Shown in pieces: positions 23,911-32,667 of a stretch of 49,949 nt of DNA. Position 1 is the first letter of the stretch. Every line of letters starts with the position of its first letter. The notes beneath the pieces are model-generated. The model had not been told where the DNA came from. It searched no databases and saw only the letters and a program-made list of their open reading frames with translations. Both the position numbers and the translations under genes were made by a program. The stretch is taken from the NCBI GenBank assembly GCA_003135575.1, contig PLCG01000110.1, positions 1 to 49,949 on the forward strand. Direction: 5' to 3'. This DNA is from Nitrososphaerota archaeon (GTDB lineage Archaea > Thermoproteota > Nitrososphaeria > Nitrososphaerales > Gagatemarchaeaceae).

Positions 23911-24531
23911 TTGAAAATTCCCCGTGGATACTTGGTCGGAATCGAAGGCATAGACGCGGTCGGAAAGAACACCCAGAGCCTCCTCCTGTCCAAATGGTTT
24001 GGCAAGAAAGGGGCGAAGACCACGCGCATGTCGTTTCCCGACTACGACACTTCTATCGGGAGGGAAATCAAATCATTCCTCTCTGGCCGAAGGACCTACC
24101 CTGCGGAGCTGCAACATCTTCTCTTCGCTGCTAACAGGTGGGAGAAATCTGAGGAAATCAGATTGCGCCTTGAGGCGGGCGAGATAATAATCGTCAACAG
24201 GTACACCGAGTCCAACTTGGCATACGGGATGGCGAACGGGCTCGACGCCGCTTGGCTGGCAAACCTCGAGAAGGGCCTTCCCAGAGCCGACCTCGTCATA
24301 GTCCTGGACGCGCCCCCCAAGTCTCTCAGCTCCAGGAGGCCCGGCAGCAGAAAGGACGCCTATGAGAGGAGCAGCAGCCTGCAGCGTACGGCCCAAAAGG
24401 CTTACAGGGAGCTCGCGCGCAAGCGGGGTTGGAAGCTCGTTGACGCCGAAAGGCCAATCAAGGAAGTCCAAGCCGCGGTGCTGAAGACGATAAGAGAGGC
24501 CATCTTAGTGGACCGGGGAACGACGATATGA
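23911..24531 (+). CDS. tmk: Thymidylate kinase
   Basis: A 206-residue P-loop kinase. GYLVGIEGIDAVGKNTQS holds the Walker A region with the archaeal variant DAVGKNT. SFPDYDTSIG, then LLFAANRWE and IIIVNRYTESNLAYG are the DRY-like and substrate-binding blocks, and SRKDAYER is the lid arginine region. It phosphorylates dTMP to dTDP, acting directly after ThyX. TTG start, 14 bp after DUF2070. Its ATGA overlap with the HD hydrolase gene shows translational coupling. Confidence 0.9.
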   Translation: MKIPRGYLVGIEGIDAVGKNTQSLLLSKWFGKKGAKTTRMSFPDYDTSIGREIKSFLSGRRTYPAELQHLLFAANRWEKSEEIRLRLEAGEIIIVNRYTESNLAYGMANGLDAAWLANLEKGLPRADLVIVLDAPPKSLSSRRPGSRKDAYERSSSLQRTAQKAYRELARKRGWKLVDAERPIKEVQAAVLKTIREAILVDRGTTI

Positions 24532-25829
24532 CCCTCAAATACGTCGCTGAAATCAGGGACCCGATCCACGGATACATCAAGATCACAAAGCAAGAGCGCG
24601 AGCTCATAGACTCGATCTTCATACAACGTCTGCGGAGAATCCACCAGCTCGCCGGGGCCTACCTCGTCTACCCAGGCGGCGTGCACACCAGGTTCGAGCA
24701 CGTCATCGGCACCATGCACGTCGCAGGCCTGATCGGCCAGTCGGTCGCGGGGAGGGCAGGGCTTCGAGACGACGACATCCAAGAGCTCAGGATAGCCGCC
24801 CTGCTCCACGACGTCGGGCACGGACCGTTCTCCCACCTGTTCGAAGAAGTCCTTTCAGAGAAGACCGACATGAATCACGAGGACATCTCTCAGAGAATTG
24901 TGACCGAGTCAAACATAGGAGACATCCTGAGGAGCAACGGACACCAACCCTCGAAAATAGCGAAGCTCTGCGTCGGCAAGTCGAAGGACCGGCCGTTCAT
25001 GAACCAGGTCATCGCCGGAGGACTGAGCGCGGACATGATGGACTATCTCCTCAGGGACACCTACTTCACCGGCGTGGAATATGGGAAGGTAGACATACAA
25101 AGGGTGATCGATTCGTTGGACGTAAGCGGCGACGGTCACCTCATGCTCGAAAGGGCAGCGCTCTACGCATTCGAGGCCCTCCTGATCGCAAGGTATGAGA
25201 TGTTCAAGGCGGTATACTTCCACCGGACTGTGAGGGCGGCTGAGCTCATGCTCGCGCACTCGATGACGTTGGCCGACAAACAGTTGCACCTGACCGACCT
25301 CTCAAGGATAGACAAAATCCTCAGACTCACCGACGAGATAGTCCTGCAACAGCTCGCCGACCTAGAGCCTCGCACGCCAGAGCTCAAGATGGCGCAGAAG
25401 CTCGCCGCGAGCTACATGCAGAGGAGGCTCGTGAAGTGCGTCTTCGAGAAGGTCATGCAAAGGAAAGACAGGACGATTCAGCGCATATTCAGCAAGAAGA
25501 GGTTCAGGGACGAGCTCGCCTCGAGCATCGCGCAAAGCGCGGGCGTCAAGCCTTCAAGCATCTACATCGACGTCCCGAACACGCCATCTGTGCCCTACAC
25601 GTCCGAGAGGCAGGCTTTCAACTCGATTACCCTCTTCTCCAACGACGTCTACGGGGGCAGAAGAAAGACGGAGACCGTGCCGATAAGCGAGCTCCCCCTC
25701 GTCGGGTCCATCACCGGATTCATGGACATCCTGAGGATCTACACCCTCTCCGAAGACAGGAGCAAGGTCGTCAGCGCCGTCGAGACGATCTTCGGCAAGG
25801 AAGATTTCATGTCACGAATCTCGGTCTGA
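24528..25829 (+). CDS. HD-domain phosphohydrolase, SAMHD1/dNTPase-like
   Basis: A 433-residue HD protein. IRDPIHGYIKIT at the N-terminus, QRLRRIHQLAGAYLVYPGGVHTRFEHVIGTMHVAG and LLHDVGHGPFSHLFE provide the H...HD metal ligands, and SADMMDYLLRDTYFTGVEYG holds the last aspartate. This order is that of SAMHD1-type dNTP triphosphohydrolases. Overlap by 4 bp with tmk makes a role in dNTP pool control attractive, but nucleotide specificity is an inference. The C-terminal 150 residues are helical and probably mediate oligomers. Confidence 0.88.
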   Translation: MTLKYVAEIRDPIHGYIKITKQERELIDSIFIQRLRRIHQLAGAYLVYPGGVHTRFEHVIGTMHVAGLIGQSVAGRAGLRDDDIQELRIAALLHDVGHGPFSHLFEEVLSEKTDMNHEDISQRIVTESNIGDILRSNGHQPSKIAKLCVGKSKDRPFMNQVIAGGLSADMMDYLLRDTYFTGVEYGKVDIQRVIDSLDVSGDGHLMLERAALYAFEALLIARYEMFKAVYFHRTVRAAELMLAHSMTLADKQLHLTDLSRIDKILRLTDEIVLQQLADLEPRTPELKMAQKLAASYMQRRLVKCVFEKVMQRKDRTIQRIFSKKRFRDELASSIAQSAGVKPSSIYIDVPNTPSVPYTSERQAFNSITLFSNDVYGGRRKTETVPISELPLVGSITGFMDILRIYTLSEDRSKVVSAVETIFGKEDFMSRISV

Positions 25830-25867
25830 GCCATCTGTCCTGAAATACAATCTCGCCGTAAGCACAG

Positions 25868-27769
25868 GTGCACCTCGAGGACATATTCCCCTATCCAGAC
25901 TTCCGCCCGGGGCAGAAGGAGCTGGCCAACGCGGTCTACTCAGCCTGCAAGAACGGGAACACCTTCGTCGCCGAAGCGATGAGCGGATTCGGGAAGACCG
26001 CCGCGGTCCTCGCCGGGAGCATGTCGGCTGCCGCCGAGGACGGCCTCGACATCATCTACGCCTGCCGCACCAAAAGACAGGTCTTCAGGGTGCTCGAAGA
26101 ACTCGGTCGTTTCTCCGAGCGCTTCCCCGTGCGGGCCACGAGCCTCTTCTCCAAGTTCGACTACTGCCTTCTGAGGCAGAAGAGCTTCGGGATAACGCCT
26201 GAGACCTTCAAATGGTATTGCAGCTTCCAGACGTCAAACAACCTCTGCAGCTACTTCTTGAACGTCGCATTCAACCACGACAAGATCGCCAAGCTCGTCG
26301 ACGACCAGACCGGCAACTCGAGGCCTATCTCAGAGCTACTCAGGAAGGGGACAGAACTTCACGTCTGTCCGTACGAGGTCGCGCGGCTGTCTTTGGCGCG
26401 CTCGAAAGTCGTGGTGACGACCTATCATTACCTGCTTGACAAGAACTCTCGACAAATCCTCATTCCAGGGGACAAGGCCCTCGGCAAGATAGTCGCTGTC
26501 GTCGACGAGGCTCATAAAGTCAGGGACTTCGTCTCTGGAAATTCGACGACCACGCTACCGTTCTCCGAAATCAAAAGCTGCATCGAGGATGCACGAAACC
26601 TCTACCTGCCGCGCATCTGTTCCGCGATCTCGGAGCTCAACGACAGACTGGTGCAATTCTGCTCCAAGAACGACCACTGGCTGATCAAGAAGGAAGCTTT
26701 CCTGAACGCGATAACCGGCAACTACCCCAAGGACTGGCTGTCTGACTTGGTCTTCGAGTTGTCGACGAACTCGGGAGTCGCATGGTATTCCGTGGCGACA
26801 AACAGGAACCTGCCCGGCTCGATCATCAACCTCGGAAGTTTCCTGAGCGCTCTGCTCTCCTCCCTCGATTCCGACGACATGGCGCTGGTGAAATCCGACA
26901 GCGCCCTCTTCCTGACTGACACCCGGCCTTCGAGGAGGTTCTTGGAAGCTACCACTGGCTTCAGGAGCCTCGTCCTACTCTCGGCAACGATCAACCCATC
27001 GAGCCTCTTCCTGCGCTCAATCGGCCTCGACGGGTCCTCGACCATCGTGCACAGCGCGACCACGGACTACAAGTTTAGGGTAAGGACGGTCATTGATTGC
27101 AGCGTCACGACGAGGTTCAAGATGCGGACTCCCGAGATGTATTCGAAGATCGCGCGCAAAATCGCCTCCGTCTGCAGCTCCACCCCCGGAGCGATAGGCG
27201 TCTTCTTCCCGTCATATTCTCTCTTGGAGGCGGTAAGGGGCCCGGTGGTCTCGGAGATTGAACGTGCCACGCCCGCCAAGGCACGAACCATCCTCGTAGA
27301 GAGGCCGGGTCTCACGAACCAAGACTCTGAGGACATGATGACCGCGTTCAAGTCGAACCACGGGTCCCTTCTCCTGGCAGTCCAAGGCGGGAGGTTCTCA
27401 GAAGGCGAAGACTTCCCCGGCGACGGCATGGACGTCTCCATGGTGGTGGGGCTGTCCCTTCCCCCTCCGTCGCCGAAGATGTACGCAGAATACAGGCAAT
27501 TGGAAGCCAACCACTTCGACAAGCACCAGGCGTATATGGTCCTGTCCCTCCTCCCGGCCCTCAGGAAGGCGTTTCAGTGCGCCGGAAGACACGTGCGGAA
27601 TCCCGGAAAGGTCGGGATGGTTTTCTTTTTGGATTCGCGGTTCGCTGCGCAAGGGATAATCGAATTGATGCCCTCGTGGCTCAGAGACGACTTGGTCAAG
27701 GGCGAGTATGACATAGATACCATCGGCTCAATCACGAGGGAGTTCTTCTTGGCAGCGCGGGTTCAATGA
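25868..27769 (+). CDS. xpd: XPD/Rad3-type Fe-S helicase
   Basis: A 633-residue superfamily 2 helicase. DFRPGQKEL is the Q-like motif, MSGFGKTAAVL (Walker A, residues 38-48), VVDEAHKVRD the DEAH box (213-216). Four cysteines at 100, 118, 127 and 167 form the [4Fe-4S] pocket of XPD. LLSATIN is motif III, QGGRFSEGEDFPG motif V-like, and CAGRHVRNP motif VI. It unwinds DNA 5'-3' in repair. GTG start 38 bp after the HD gene. The last 38 bp overlap the convergent RNase H-fold gene. Confidence 0.93.
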   Translation: MHLEDIFPYPDFRPGQKELANAVYSACKNGNTFVAEAMSGFGKTAAVLAGSMSAAAEDGLDIIYACRTKRQVFRVLEELGRFSERFPVRATSLFSKFDYCLLRQKSFGITPETFKWYCSFQTSNNLCSYFLNVAFNHDKIAKLVDDQTGNSRPISELLRKGTELHVCPYEVARLSLARSKVVVTTYHYLLDKNSRQILIPGDKALGKIVAVVDEAHKVRDFVSGNSTTTLPFSEIKSCIEDARNLYLPRICSAISELNDRLVQFCSKNDHWLIKKEAFLNAITGNYPKDWLSDLVFELSTNSGVAWYSVATNRNLPGSIINLGSFLSALLSSLDSDDMALVKSDSALFLTDTRPSRRFLEATTGFRSLVLLSATINPSSLFLRSIGLDGSSTIVHSATTDYKFRVRTVIDCSVTTRFKMRTPEMYSKIARKIASVCSSTPGAIGVFFPSYSLLEAVRGPVVSEIERATPAKARTILVERPGLTNQDSEDMMTAFKSNHGSLLLAVQGGRFSEGEDFPGDGMDVSMVVGLSLPPPSPKMYAEYRQLEANHFDKHQAYMVLSLLPALRKAFQCAGRHVRNPGKVGMVFFLDSRFAAQGIIELMPSWLRDDLVKGEYDIDTIGSITREFFLAARVQ

Positions 27770-28367
27770 ACTGGACCCCCTTTCGGAAGGCGATTCTGCC
27801 TGCTGCGCGCTCATCCCTTGTGGCGCCGATGGTCCCGCGCTTACCCGCAGACGTCCCGGACTCGTCCACAATCTCAATCGAGTCTGACGGCTGAAGTCGT
27901 TCGCGCAACAACCGAGCCAGTCTCAGCGAAGAATTGGGATGGCCGCTCCCAATCTTGATGGAGAGCGACGAGTGAGGCACATCATTCACTACCATGACCA
28001 ACAAGTCGACCACCTCGTCTGCGAGATTCGCGGTCAGGGCGCCCAGCTCCCTTCCGCCGTAGAACATCACCACACCTATCCTCGACCCGGGGTCAATCCC
28101 GATCAGAAGATTTCTCCTCGACGAGTCGAGGAGGCGAGAAAGCAGCTGGCCTTCCATTATCAACGGATCTTTGTTGAGGTCCTCGATTGCCACCACCCTC
28201 CCTCCGAACACGGGCACCTCGCTCTTGCCGGTGAGGACCAAGTCGTGGGCCGAGTCGACCACCTGCCCAGGCGAGAGGCTGGAGAACCGAAGATGCGTCC
28301 TCTTGAGTCGAGAGACGATGTCATAGTAAGTGTTGGCATCGTCCGTGACGACCTTAATAATCCTCAT
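27732..28367 (-). CDS. Uncharacterised RuvC/YqgF-like RNase H-fold protein
   Basis: 211 residues from the ATG at 28367; the frame extends upstream to 28595 but that part is antisense to the divergent gene. The core is NLLIGIDPGSRIGVVMFYGG, the first strand with the catalytic-type aspartate and a DxGxxxG pattern as in RuvC/YqgF nucleases. SIKIGSGHPNSSLRLARLL follows, then IEIVDESGTS and TRDERAAGRIAFRKG, which resemble the second acidic strand and the DER helix. The first 90 residues are an extra domain I do not recognise. A nuclease or resolvase role is inferred. It overlaps the XPD 3' end by 38 bp and is divergent from a RecA-fold-like gene. Confidence 0.7.
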   Translation of the reverse strand: MRIIKVVTDDANTYYDIVSRLKRTHLRFSSLSPGQVVDSAHDLVLTGKSEVPVFGGRVVAIEDLNKDPLIMEGQLLSRLLDSSRRNLLIGIDPGSRIGVVMFYGGRELGALTANLADEVVDLLVMVVNDVPHSSLSIKIGSGHPNSSLRLARLLRERLQPSDSIEIVDESGTSAGKRGTIGATRDERAAGRIAFRKGVQFIEPALPRRTPS

Positions 28368-28403
28368 GGCATGTTCGTCGGACAGAAAAGGCAAAACGAG
28401 CTT

Positions 28404-28991
28404 ATGAGCATTCCCACGAAGGAACAGGCGGGCAGATTCCTCGCCCCGCTCAGGGGGAACCTCACAATCATCCTGCTCCACGACATCCAAGCGAAGATCA
28501 GGCTGAGCCGCTTCCTGCTGAGATGCGCTAGCCAAGAGTCCAAAGACACCACCGTCCTCGACGCCGACGCCTTCTACTGCACCAACATCGACCACCTTGC
28601 CGAGGAAGCCCAGTCCATCGCTAGGGCAGAGCTGCTCCTGTTGCCAGAACAGGACTTCGAGGTGAGTTCCCTGCTCCCACTGGTCTCCTCGAGCAGAGAG
28701 CTGATCATAATCGACGACCTAAACTCCCTCTACTCCCTGGCTTCAGACGGCCGCAAGGCACACCAGTTGGTCATCCTGATGAGGCTCCTCTCCCGCAATG
28801 CGGGCGTCAATGGATCTTGGGTAATCGCGACTGCCTACAGGACTGACCTGGGCGCCAAGCAGGGCGTGGAGAACCAACGGTCTTTGACGGCTCTGGGCGA
28901 CCTACTGGTAGACACCGAACTTCGGGGCGGCTGGCTTAAGCTCAAAGCTGGATTCAAGGGCCGGTGGCCCAGCGACGAGCTCGACGCCTGA
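28404..28991 (+). CDS. Degenerate RecA-fold-like protein
   Basis: 195 residues from the ATG at 28404; an in-frame ATG at 28371 is an alternative, and the longer frame to 27939 is antisense to the neighbour. TIILLHDIQAKIRLSRFLL sits where a RecA-type Walker A would be but lacks the GxxxxGK[T/S] residues. ELIIIDDLNSLYSL is a good Walker B-like strand, and SWVIATAYRTD resembles the following sensor strand. LTALGDLLVDTEL and WLKLKAGFKGRW look like RadA/KaiC C-terminal strands. Probably a non-ATPase paralogue of the RecA superfamily. It shares a short intergenic region with the RNase H-fold gene. Confidence 0.6.
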   Translation: MSIPTKEQAGRFLAPLRGNLTIILLHDIQAKIRLSRFLLRCASQESKDTTVLDADAFYCTNIDHLAEEAQSIARAELLLLPEQDFEVSSLLPLVSSSRELIIIDDLNSLYSLASDGRKAHQLVILMRLLSRNAGVNGSWVIATAYRTDLGAKQGVENQRSLTALGDLLVDTELRGGWLKLKAGFKGRWPSDELDA

Positions 28992-28998
28992 AGGAAGC

Positions 28999-29394
28999 CT
29001 ACTTCTGCAAGTAGACGTAGAGCTCGATGTAGATTGCGCCCGCAATCAGCAGGAGCCCCAGAATCAGGAAGAAGCCGACGAGCCTTGGCTTCACGGTCTG
29101 CCTCCCGCTGAGGTACGAGAAGTAGAGCCCACCAAACCCCATCGTCAGGGCCATCGCGTTGATGACCGTCTCCGGGATTGACTGCGCATCCCTTCCCGGA
29201 TAGATGATGTATGACTGGCTCACAGGGCTCGCCAACGCGCTGACAATCCCCGCAGACATCACGATGATTCCCGCGATGTAGACGACCTCAATCGACCGGT
29301 TCCTGATAAGGGTCGAGATGCCGCTCCGCTCCACGCCCTTGCCGAGCCTCTCCCTCGCCACAGACATCCGAGACTCCAGCCATTGTCTAATCAA
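28999..29394 (-). CDS. Conserved membrane protein, about three transmembrane helices
   Basis: 131 residues. A basic N-terminus of about 35 residues precedes three hydrophobic helices: VVYIAGIIVMSAGIVSALA, INAMALTMGFGGLYFSYL and LVGFFLILGLLLIAGAIYI. A loop with YIIYPGRDAQSIPE lies between the first two. No family name is recognised. It starts with TTG (29394) or ATG ten codons later (29367). It is 82 bp downstream of topA on the same strand and ends 7 bp from the convergent RecA-like gene. Confidence 0.65.
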   Translation of the reverse strand: MIRQWLESRMSVARERLGKGVERSGISTLIRNRSIEVVYIAGIIVMSAGIVSALASPVSQSYIIYPGRDAQSIPETVINAMALTMGFGGLYFSYLSGRQTVKPRLVGFFLILGLLLIAGAIYIELYVYLQK

Positions 29395-29476
29395 ATCTGA
29401 CTCCTTTCTCTTACCCGCCGGCCAACATTTTCTGTGCCCTTAACTCTTTTCAAACGCTCCATTCTTGACCCATTTC

Positions 29477-31642
29477 TTACCGTGATGCAGTAGCCTTCCC
29501 GCCCCTTTTTTGCAATTTTTGCATAGAGTAGACGTTCACCTTGCGCGGACAGCGGTCGTTCACGCAAAGCTTCCAAGGGTACCTTCCAAGCCTCACGTAG
29601 ACCACCGGCCAGCCGCAGCTGCCACAGGGCTTTGACGTGGTCTTGATGGCCCCCCGCTGAGGAAGCGGCGCTGAAGCCCTGCATCCCTTTGGGTAGTTCG
29701 TGCAACCCACGAACCTCTTTCCAGACTTGTAGGAACGGATGACCCTCAGCTTCCCCTCTTTGCAGACCGGACAAGGTCCCAGAATGGTCTTCGCAAGCGC
29801 TTTCTCGGACACCGAGCCGCGCATACTGCCGGCAATCTCGCCCTCGTGCAGCCTTACCTCGCCGACTTGTGCCAAGAGCGTCGAGAGGGTCTCCTCGAAA
29901 AAATCGGCGCCGCCCGAACCGCCCGACCCCTCGATTCCTTCCAGCTGGGCCTCTATGTCGCGGGTCAGGCTGGTGGAGACTATCTGGGGGCAGTGGTCGC
30001 GCATTACCTCGACCAGCGAGAACCCAAGTTCGGTCGGGACCAACGCGTCACCGACGACGTACCCCCTTTCCATCAACGTGGAGATTATGTCGGCGCGGGT
30101 CGCCTTGGTCCCTATCCCCTCCCGCTCCATCTTCTCGAGGAGGGTCGCCTGGTTATACCGCGCAGGATGCACCCTCAGATGCTCCTCAAGCGTGATTGCC
30201 TCCACAAGCACGGAATCGCCTTGCCGAAGTGTAGGCATAATGCCCGAGGCAGTATCGGCCGACCGCACCCCTACCCCGAACTTGGTCCAGCCAGGGACCA
30301 GTACCCGCGTCTCTTCAACCCAGAACTCATGCGCCCCGATCGAGATCTCTGCCGAACTGACCTCGCGAACCACGTCCTCGCCGAAGCACGCAAGGAAGCG
30401 CCTCACGACAAGATCGAACACCTTCCTCTCCTCTACTGTGAGAGGCCTCCTCGCGGACTCTCCCGTCGGATAGATCGCCGGATGGGCTGGGTCCGTCTTC
30501 TCCCCCTCGGTCGGATGAAGGGCGCCTTTCGAAAGGACCTCTCCCACCAGACCCGAATACCCTGGAACAGCCGCTATCTTCGAGAGGAGCCGCCCATAGT
30601 CGATCCTGGGAAGCTTCTGGCTCCCTGTCCGAGGGTACGAAATCATCGCACCGAGGTACAACTTCTCTGCGATCTGCAGGCTCTTGCGCGGCGCGTAGCC
30701 AAAGAGCCTGAAGGCCTCCTTCTGAAGGTCTGCCAGGCTGAAAGGGGGCGGAGGCCTCTGGCTGACAGTCCTCCGTGCGACCTTGGAGACGACGCCCTCG
30801 CGCCCCTCGCACGCGCGCATGACCTCCTCTGCAGATTGCTTGGAAGGCACAACCGGGAACGAGGAGTACTCGGCTTGGAAGGCGTCATGGCCCCTTCTGA
30901 AACTCCCGCGCACGGTCCAATAGGGGGTGGGGACGAACGTCCTGACATCTACCTCCTTTTCTACGATGAAGCTCAGCGTCGGCCCCTGCACCCTACCGAT
31001 GCTGACGGTCCGGAAGCTGTAGCCCGTCCTCAGAGACTCCGAGAGAGCCCTGGAGAGGTTGATGCCCCAGACGAAGTCGATGGCATGCCTCAACCGTCCA
31101 GCCCTCGCCAGGCCCTCGCTCGGAGCCATGTTGTCGCCTTTGAAAGCCTCCACAATCTCTTCCCTGGTCAACGCGGAGAACCTCGCCCGGGATGCCGAAG
31201 CCTCCTTCCCGCCGCACGCATATCTCAAGACATTGTAGCCGATCGTCTCCCCCTCGATGTCGAAATCGCACGCGTTCACGAAATCGCTTGCTCCATCCGA
31301 GAGGCTGCGGATCGCCCGGATTCGGCTAGAAACGAACCTGCCTGCCCTGTCGCTAATTGCCTCCAGTGGGAACCATTCCAGGTCCAGCGCCGGATAGACC
31401 CTTCTGTCCTTCACCGTCTCTGATATCCCAAAGAGATGCCCCATCGCCGCGCAGACGACGTACCTCTTGCCCTCAGGGCCCTCGAGACGGAACGCAGTGA
31501 CCTCCCCGACCTTGAACGTCTCCGGCGCCCCGGTTGAGAGCGCCTCCGCGACCCTTCTAGCAGCGTCCGGCTTCTCGCAGATGACGAGCGTATAGCCGCC
31601 GGAGGCTTCACGCCTTCTTCCTGAAGCGCGACGGTCGCTCAT
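29477..31642 (-). CDS. topA: DNA topoisomerase type IA
   Basis: A 721-residue enzyme. The Toprim domain has LVICEKPDAARR (E23) and DFDIEGE (126-132). RVQGPTLSFI, then FSLADLQKEA lead to the active-site tyrosine Y336 in MISYPRTGSQKLP. EREGIGTKATRADII is another hallmark. The C-terminus carries two zinc ribbons: CPVCKEGKLRV...CTNYPKGC near 630-660 and CGSCGW...CVNDRC near 680-705. It relaxes negative supercoils. The ATG at 31642 is divergent from a small zinc-ribbon gene. No reverse-gyrase helicase domain is present. Confidence 0.95.
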   Translation of the reverse strand: MSDRRASGRRREASGGYTLVICEKPDAARRVAEALSTGAPETFKVGEVTAFRLEGPEGKRYVVCAAMGHLFGISETVKDRRVYPALDLEWFPLEAISDRAGRFVSSRIRAIRSLSDGASDFVNACDFDIEGETIGYNVLRYACGGKEASASRARFSALTREEIVEAFKGDNMAPSEGLARAGRLRHAIDFVWGINLSRALSESLRTGYSFRTVSIGRVQGPTLSFIVEKEVDVRTFVPTPYWTVRGSFRRGHDAFQAEYSSFPVVPSKQSAEEVMRACEGREGVVSKVARRTVSQRPPPPFSLADLQKEAFRLFGYAPRKSLQIAEKLYLGAMISYPRTGSQKLPRIDYGRLLSKIAAVPGYSGLVGEVLSKGALHPTEGEKTDPAHPAIYPTGESARRPLTVEERKVFDLVVRRFLACFGEDVVREVSSAEISIGAHEFWVEETRVLVPGWTKFGVGVRSADTASGIMPTLRQGDSVLVEAITLEEHLRVHPARYNQATLLEKMEREGIGTKATRADIISTLMERGYVVGDALVPTELGFSLVEVMRDHCPQIVSTSLTRDIEAQLEGIEGSGGSGGADFFEETLSTLLAQVGEVRLHEGEIAGSMRGSVSEKALAKTILGPCPVCKEGKLRVIRSYKSGKRFVGCTNYPKGCRASAPLPQRGAIKTTSKPCGSCGWPVVYVRLGRYPWKLCVNDRCPRKVNVYSMQKLQKRGGKATASR

Positions 31643-31680
31643 TGCAACCCTTTTAAGAGCAAAAGGCGACCTGACGACGC

Positions 31681-31857
31681 GTGACCTACGAGCTCGTCTG
31701 TTCTAAATGCGGCTACGCAATCTACTCCGGATTCGATCTGAGGTCCCCCAACGACATCCTGAAGCCTTACGGCTACAAGTGCAAAAAGTGCGGCACGAAG
31801 CTTACCCCAGAAACCTTCAAAGTCGAAGTCCTGAAACTCGAAGGCAGATTCACCTAG
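31681..31857 (+). CDS. 58-residue zinc-ribbon protein
   Basis: A short gene with a GTG start. It reads MTYELVCSKCGYAIYSGFD, then ILKPYGYKCKKCGTKLTPETF. Two CxxC pairs (C7, C10, C34, C37) make a rubredoxin-like zinc ribbon. A TTTTAAGAG element at about 31650-31659 lies about 27 bp upstream, fitting leaderless expression; it also overlaps the topA promoter region. Its last 8 bp overlap the convergent cofE gene. Similar small zinc ribbons are common in Thaumarchaeota; function unknown. Confidence 0.75.
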   Translation: MTYELVCSKCGYAIYSGFDLRSPNDILKPYGYKCKKCGTKLTPETFKVEVLKLEGRFT

Positions 31858-32614
31858 CTCGATACCCGAGGCTGCGCATGTAGACGCACTGCTCAGGGTC
31901 CACCGCGAAGCTGGACATCCGATAAGTCTTGCCGGCGCTCGTTGTCAGCCCGCGGACCAGGACAATCGGGACCGATTCATTGGCCTCTCCCATTACGATT
32001 TGTGCGCCCGAACAAAGGTCGTCCGCCACGGCCTGGCTCGTCACCTTCAGGACGTTGCCGAACAAGTCAGGTCTGCCCCGCAGATCTACGATTGCCTCCA
32101 TGCCGGCCGCCGCAAGAGCGACGCCCACCGTCCCTTTCCTCGTGGGCATGAGCCTGCTGTCGGAGACCACCACGCCTATCTCTACGCCGCGGCGGAACCG
32201 CACTTCCTCGACGAGGGCCCTCGCGGACTCGAGGGGGCTGCGGGGGTAGAGCACGACCTTGCCGTGCTCGATGTTCGACTTGTCGATGCCCGCGTTCGGG
32301 GTCAAAAGCCCTTCCTTGAGTGTGAGCATGAACCCCGTGACCCCGCCTATCGTCTCGTCGGACTCCCTGATTACGAGCTCGCACAGCTCGGGGGATATGC
32401 TCATCCTCCTCGCCATAGAGGCTGCGTGATCGCTTGGGACGACCGTGCTCAGGTCGACCACACGGCCTTCTGAAACCGCGATGAACTTGCTCGAGACCAC
32501 GAGTATGTCCCCGTCCCTGAGCTCAGAGCCCAAGAGCTTGTCGACGAGCTCGCCGAGGCCGAAGGGAGCGGTCTTCCTCTGCGTCTTCACGGGCACGAAG
32601 GTGATCTCGGCCAA
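31850..32614 (-). CDS. cofE: Coenzyme F420-0:L-glutamate ligase
   Basis: 254 residues from the TTG at 32614. ITFVPVKTQRKTAPFGLGELVDKLLG, then DGDILVVSSKFIAVSEGRVVDLS is the N-terminal CofE block. GFMLTLKEGLLTPNAGIDKSNI, then VVVSDSRLMPTRKGTVGVALAAAG includes the metal and phosphate ligands. It adds glutamates to F420-0, so the cell probably uses deazaflavin F420. The frame is open to 32773, but that would overlap gcvT. GAGGAG lies 8 bases before TTG 32614 and the length is then family-normal, so this start is preferred. Confidence 0.9.
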   Translation of the reverse strand: MAEITFVPVKTQRKTAPFGLGELVDKLLGSELRDGDILVVSSKFIAVSEGRVVDLSTVVPSDHAASMARRMSISPELCELVIRESDETIGGVTGFMLTLKEGLLTPNAGIDKSNIEHGKVVLYPRSPLESARALVEEVRFRRGVEIGVVVSDSRLMPTRKGTVGVALAAAGMEAIVDLRGRPDLFGNVLKVTSQAVADDLCSGAQIVMGEANESVPIVLVRGLTTSAGKTYRMSSFAVDPEQCVYMRSLGYRAR

Positions 32615-32667
32615 ATCAAACTCCTCATAAACAAGTTCGAGGGAACCTCCTATTATACGAAGCGCGC

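Noticed and set aside
27939..28403. N-terminal extension of the RecA-fold-like gene
   Set aside because: It is antisense to the RNase H-fold gene and has no protein-like pattern; the same applies to the 28368-28595 extension of the RNase H-fold gene.
29846..31423. Long plus-strand open frame (525 codons) opposite topA
   Set aside because: It is a high-GC antisense shadow; topA shows every family motif on the minus strand, while this translation shows none.
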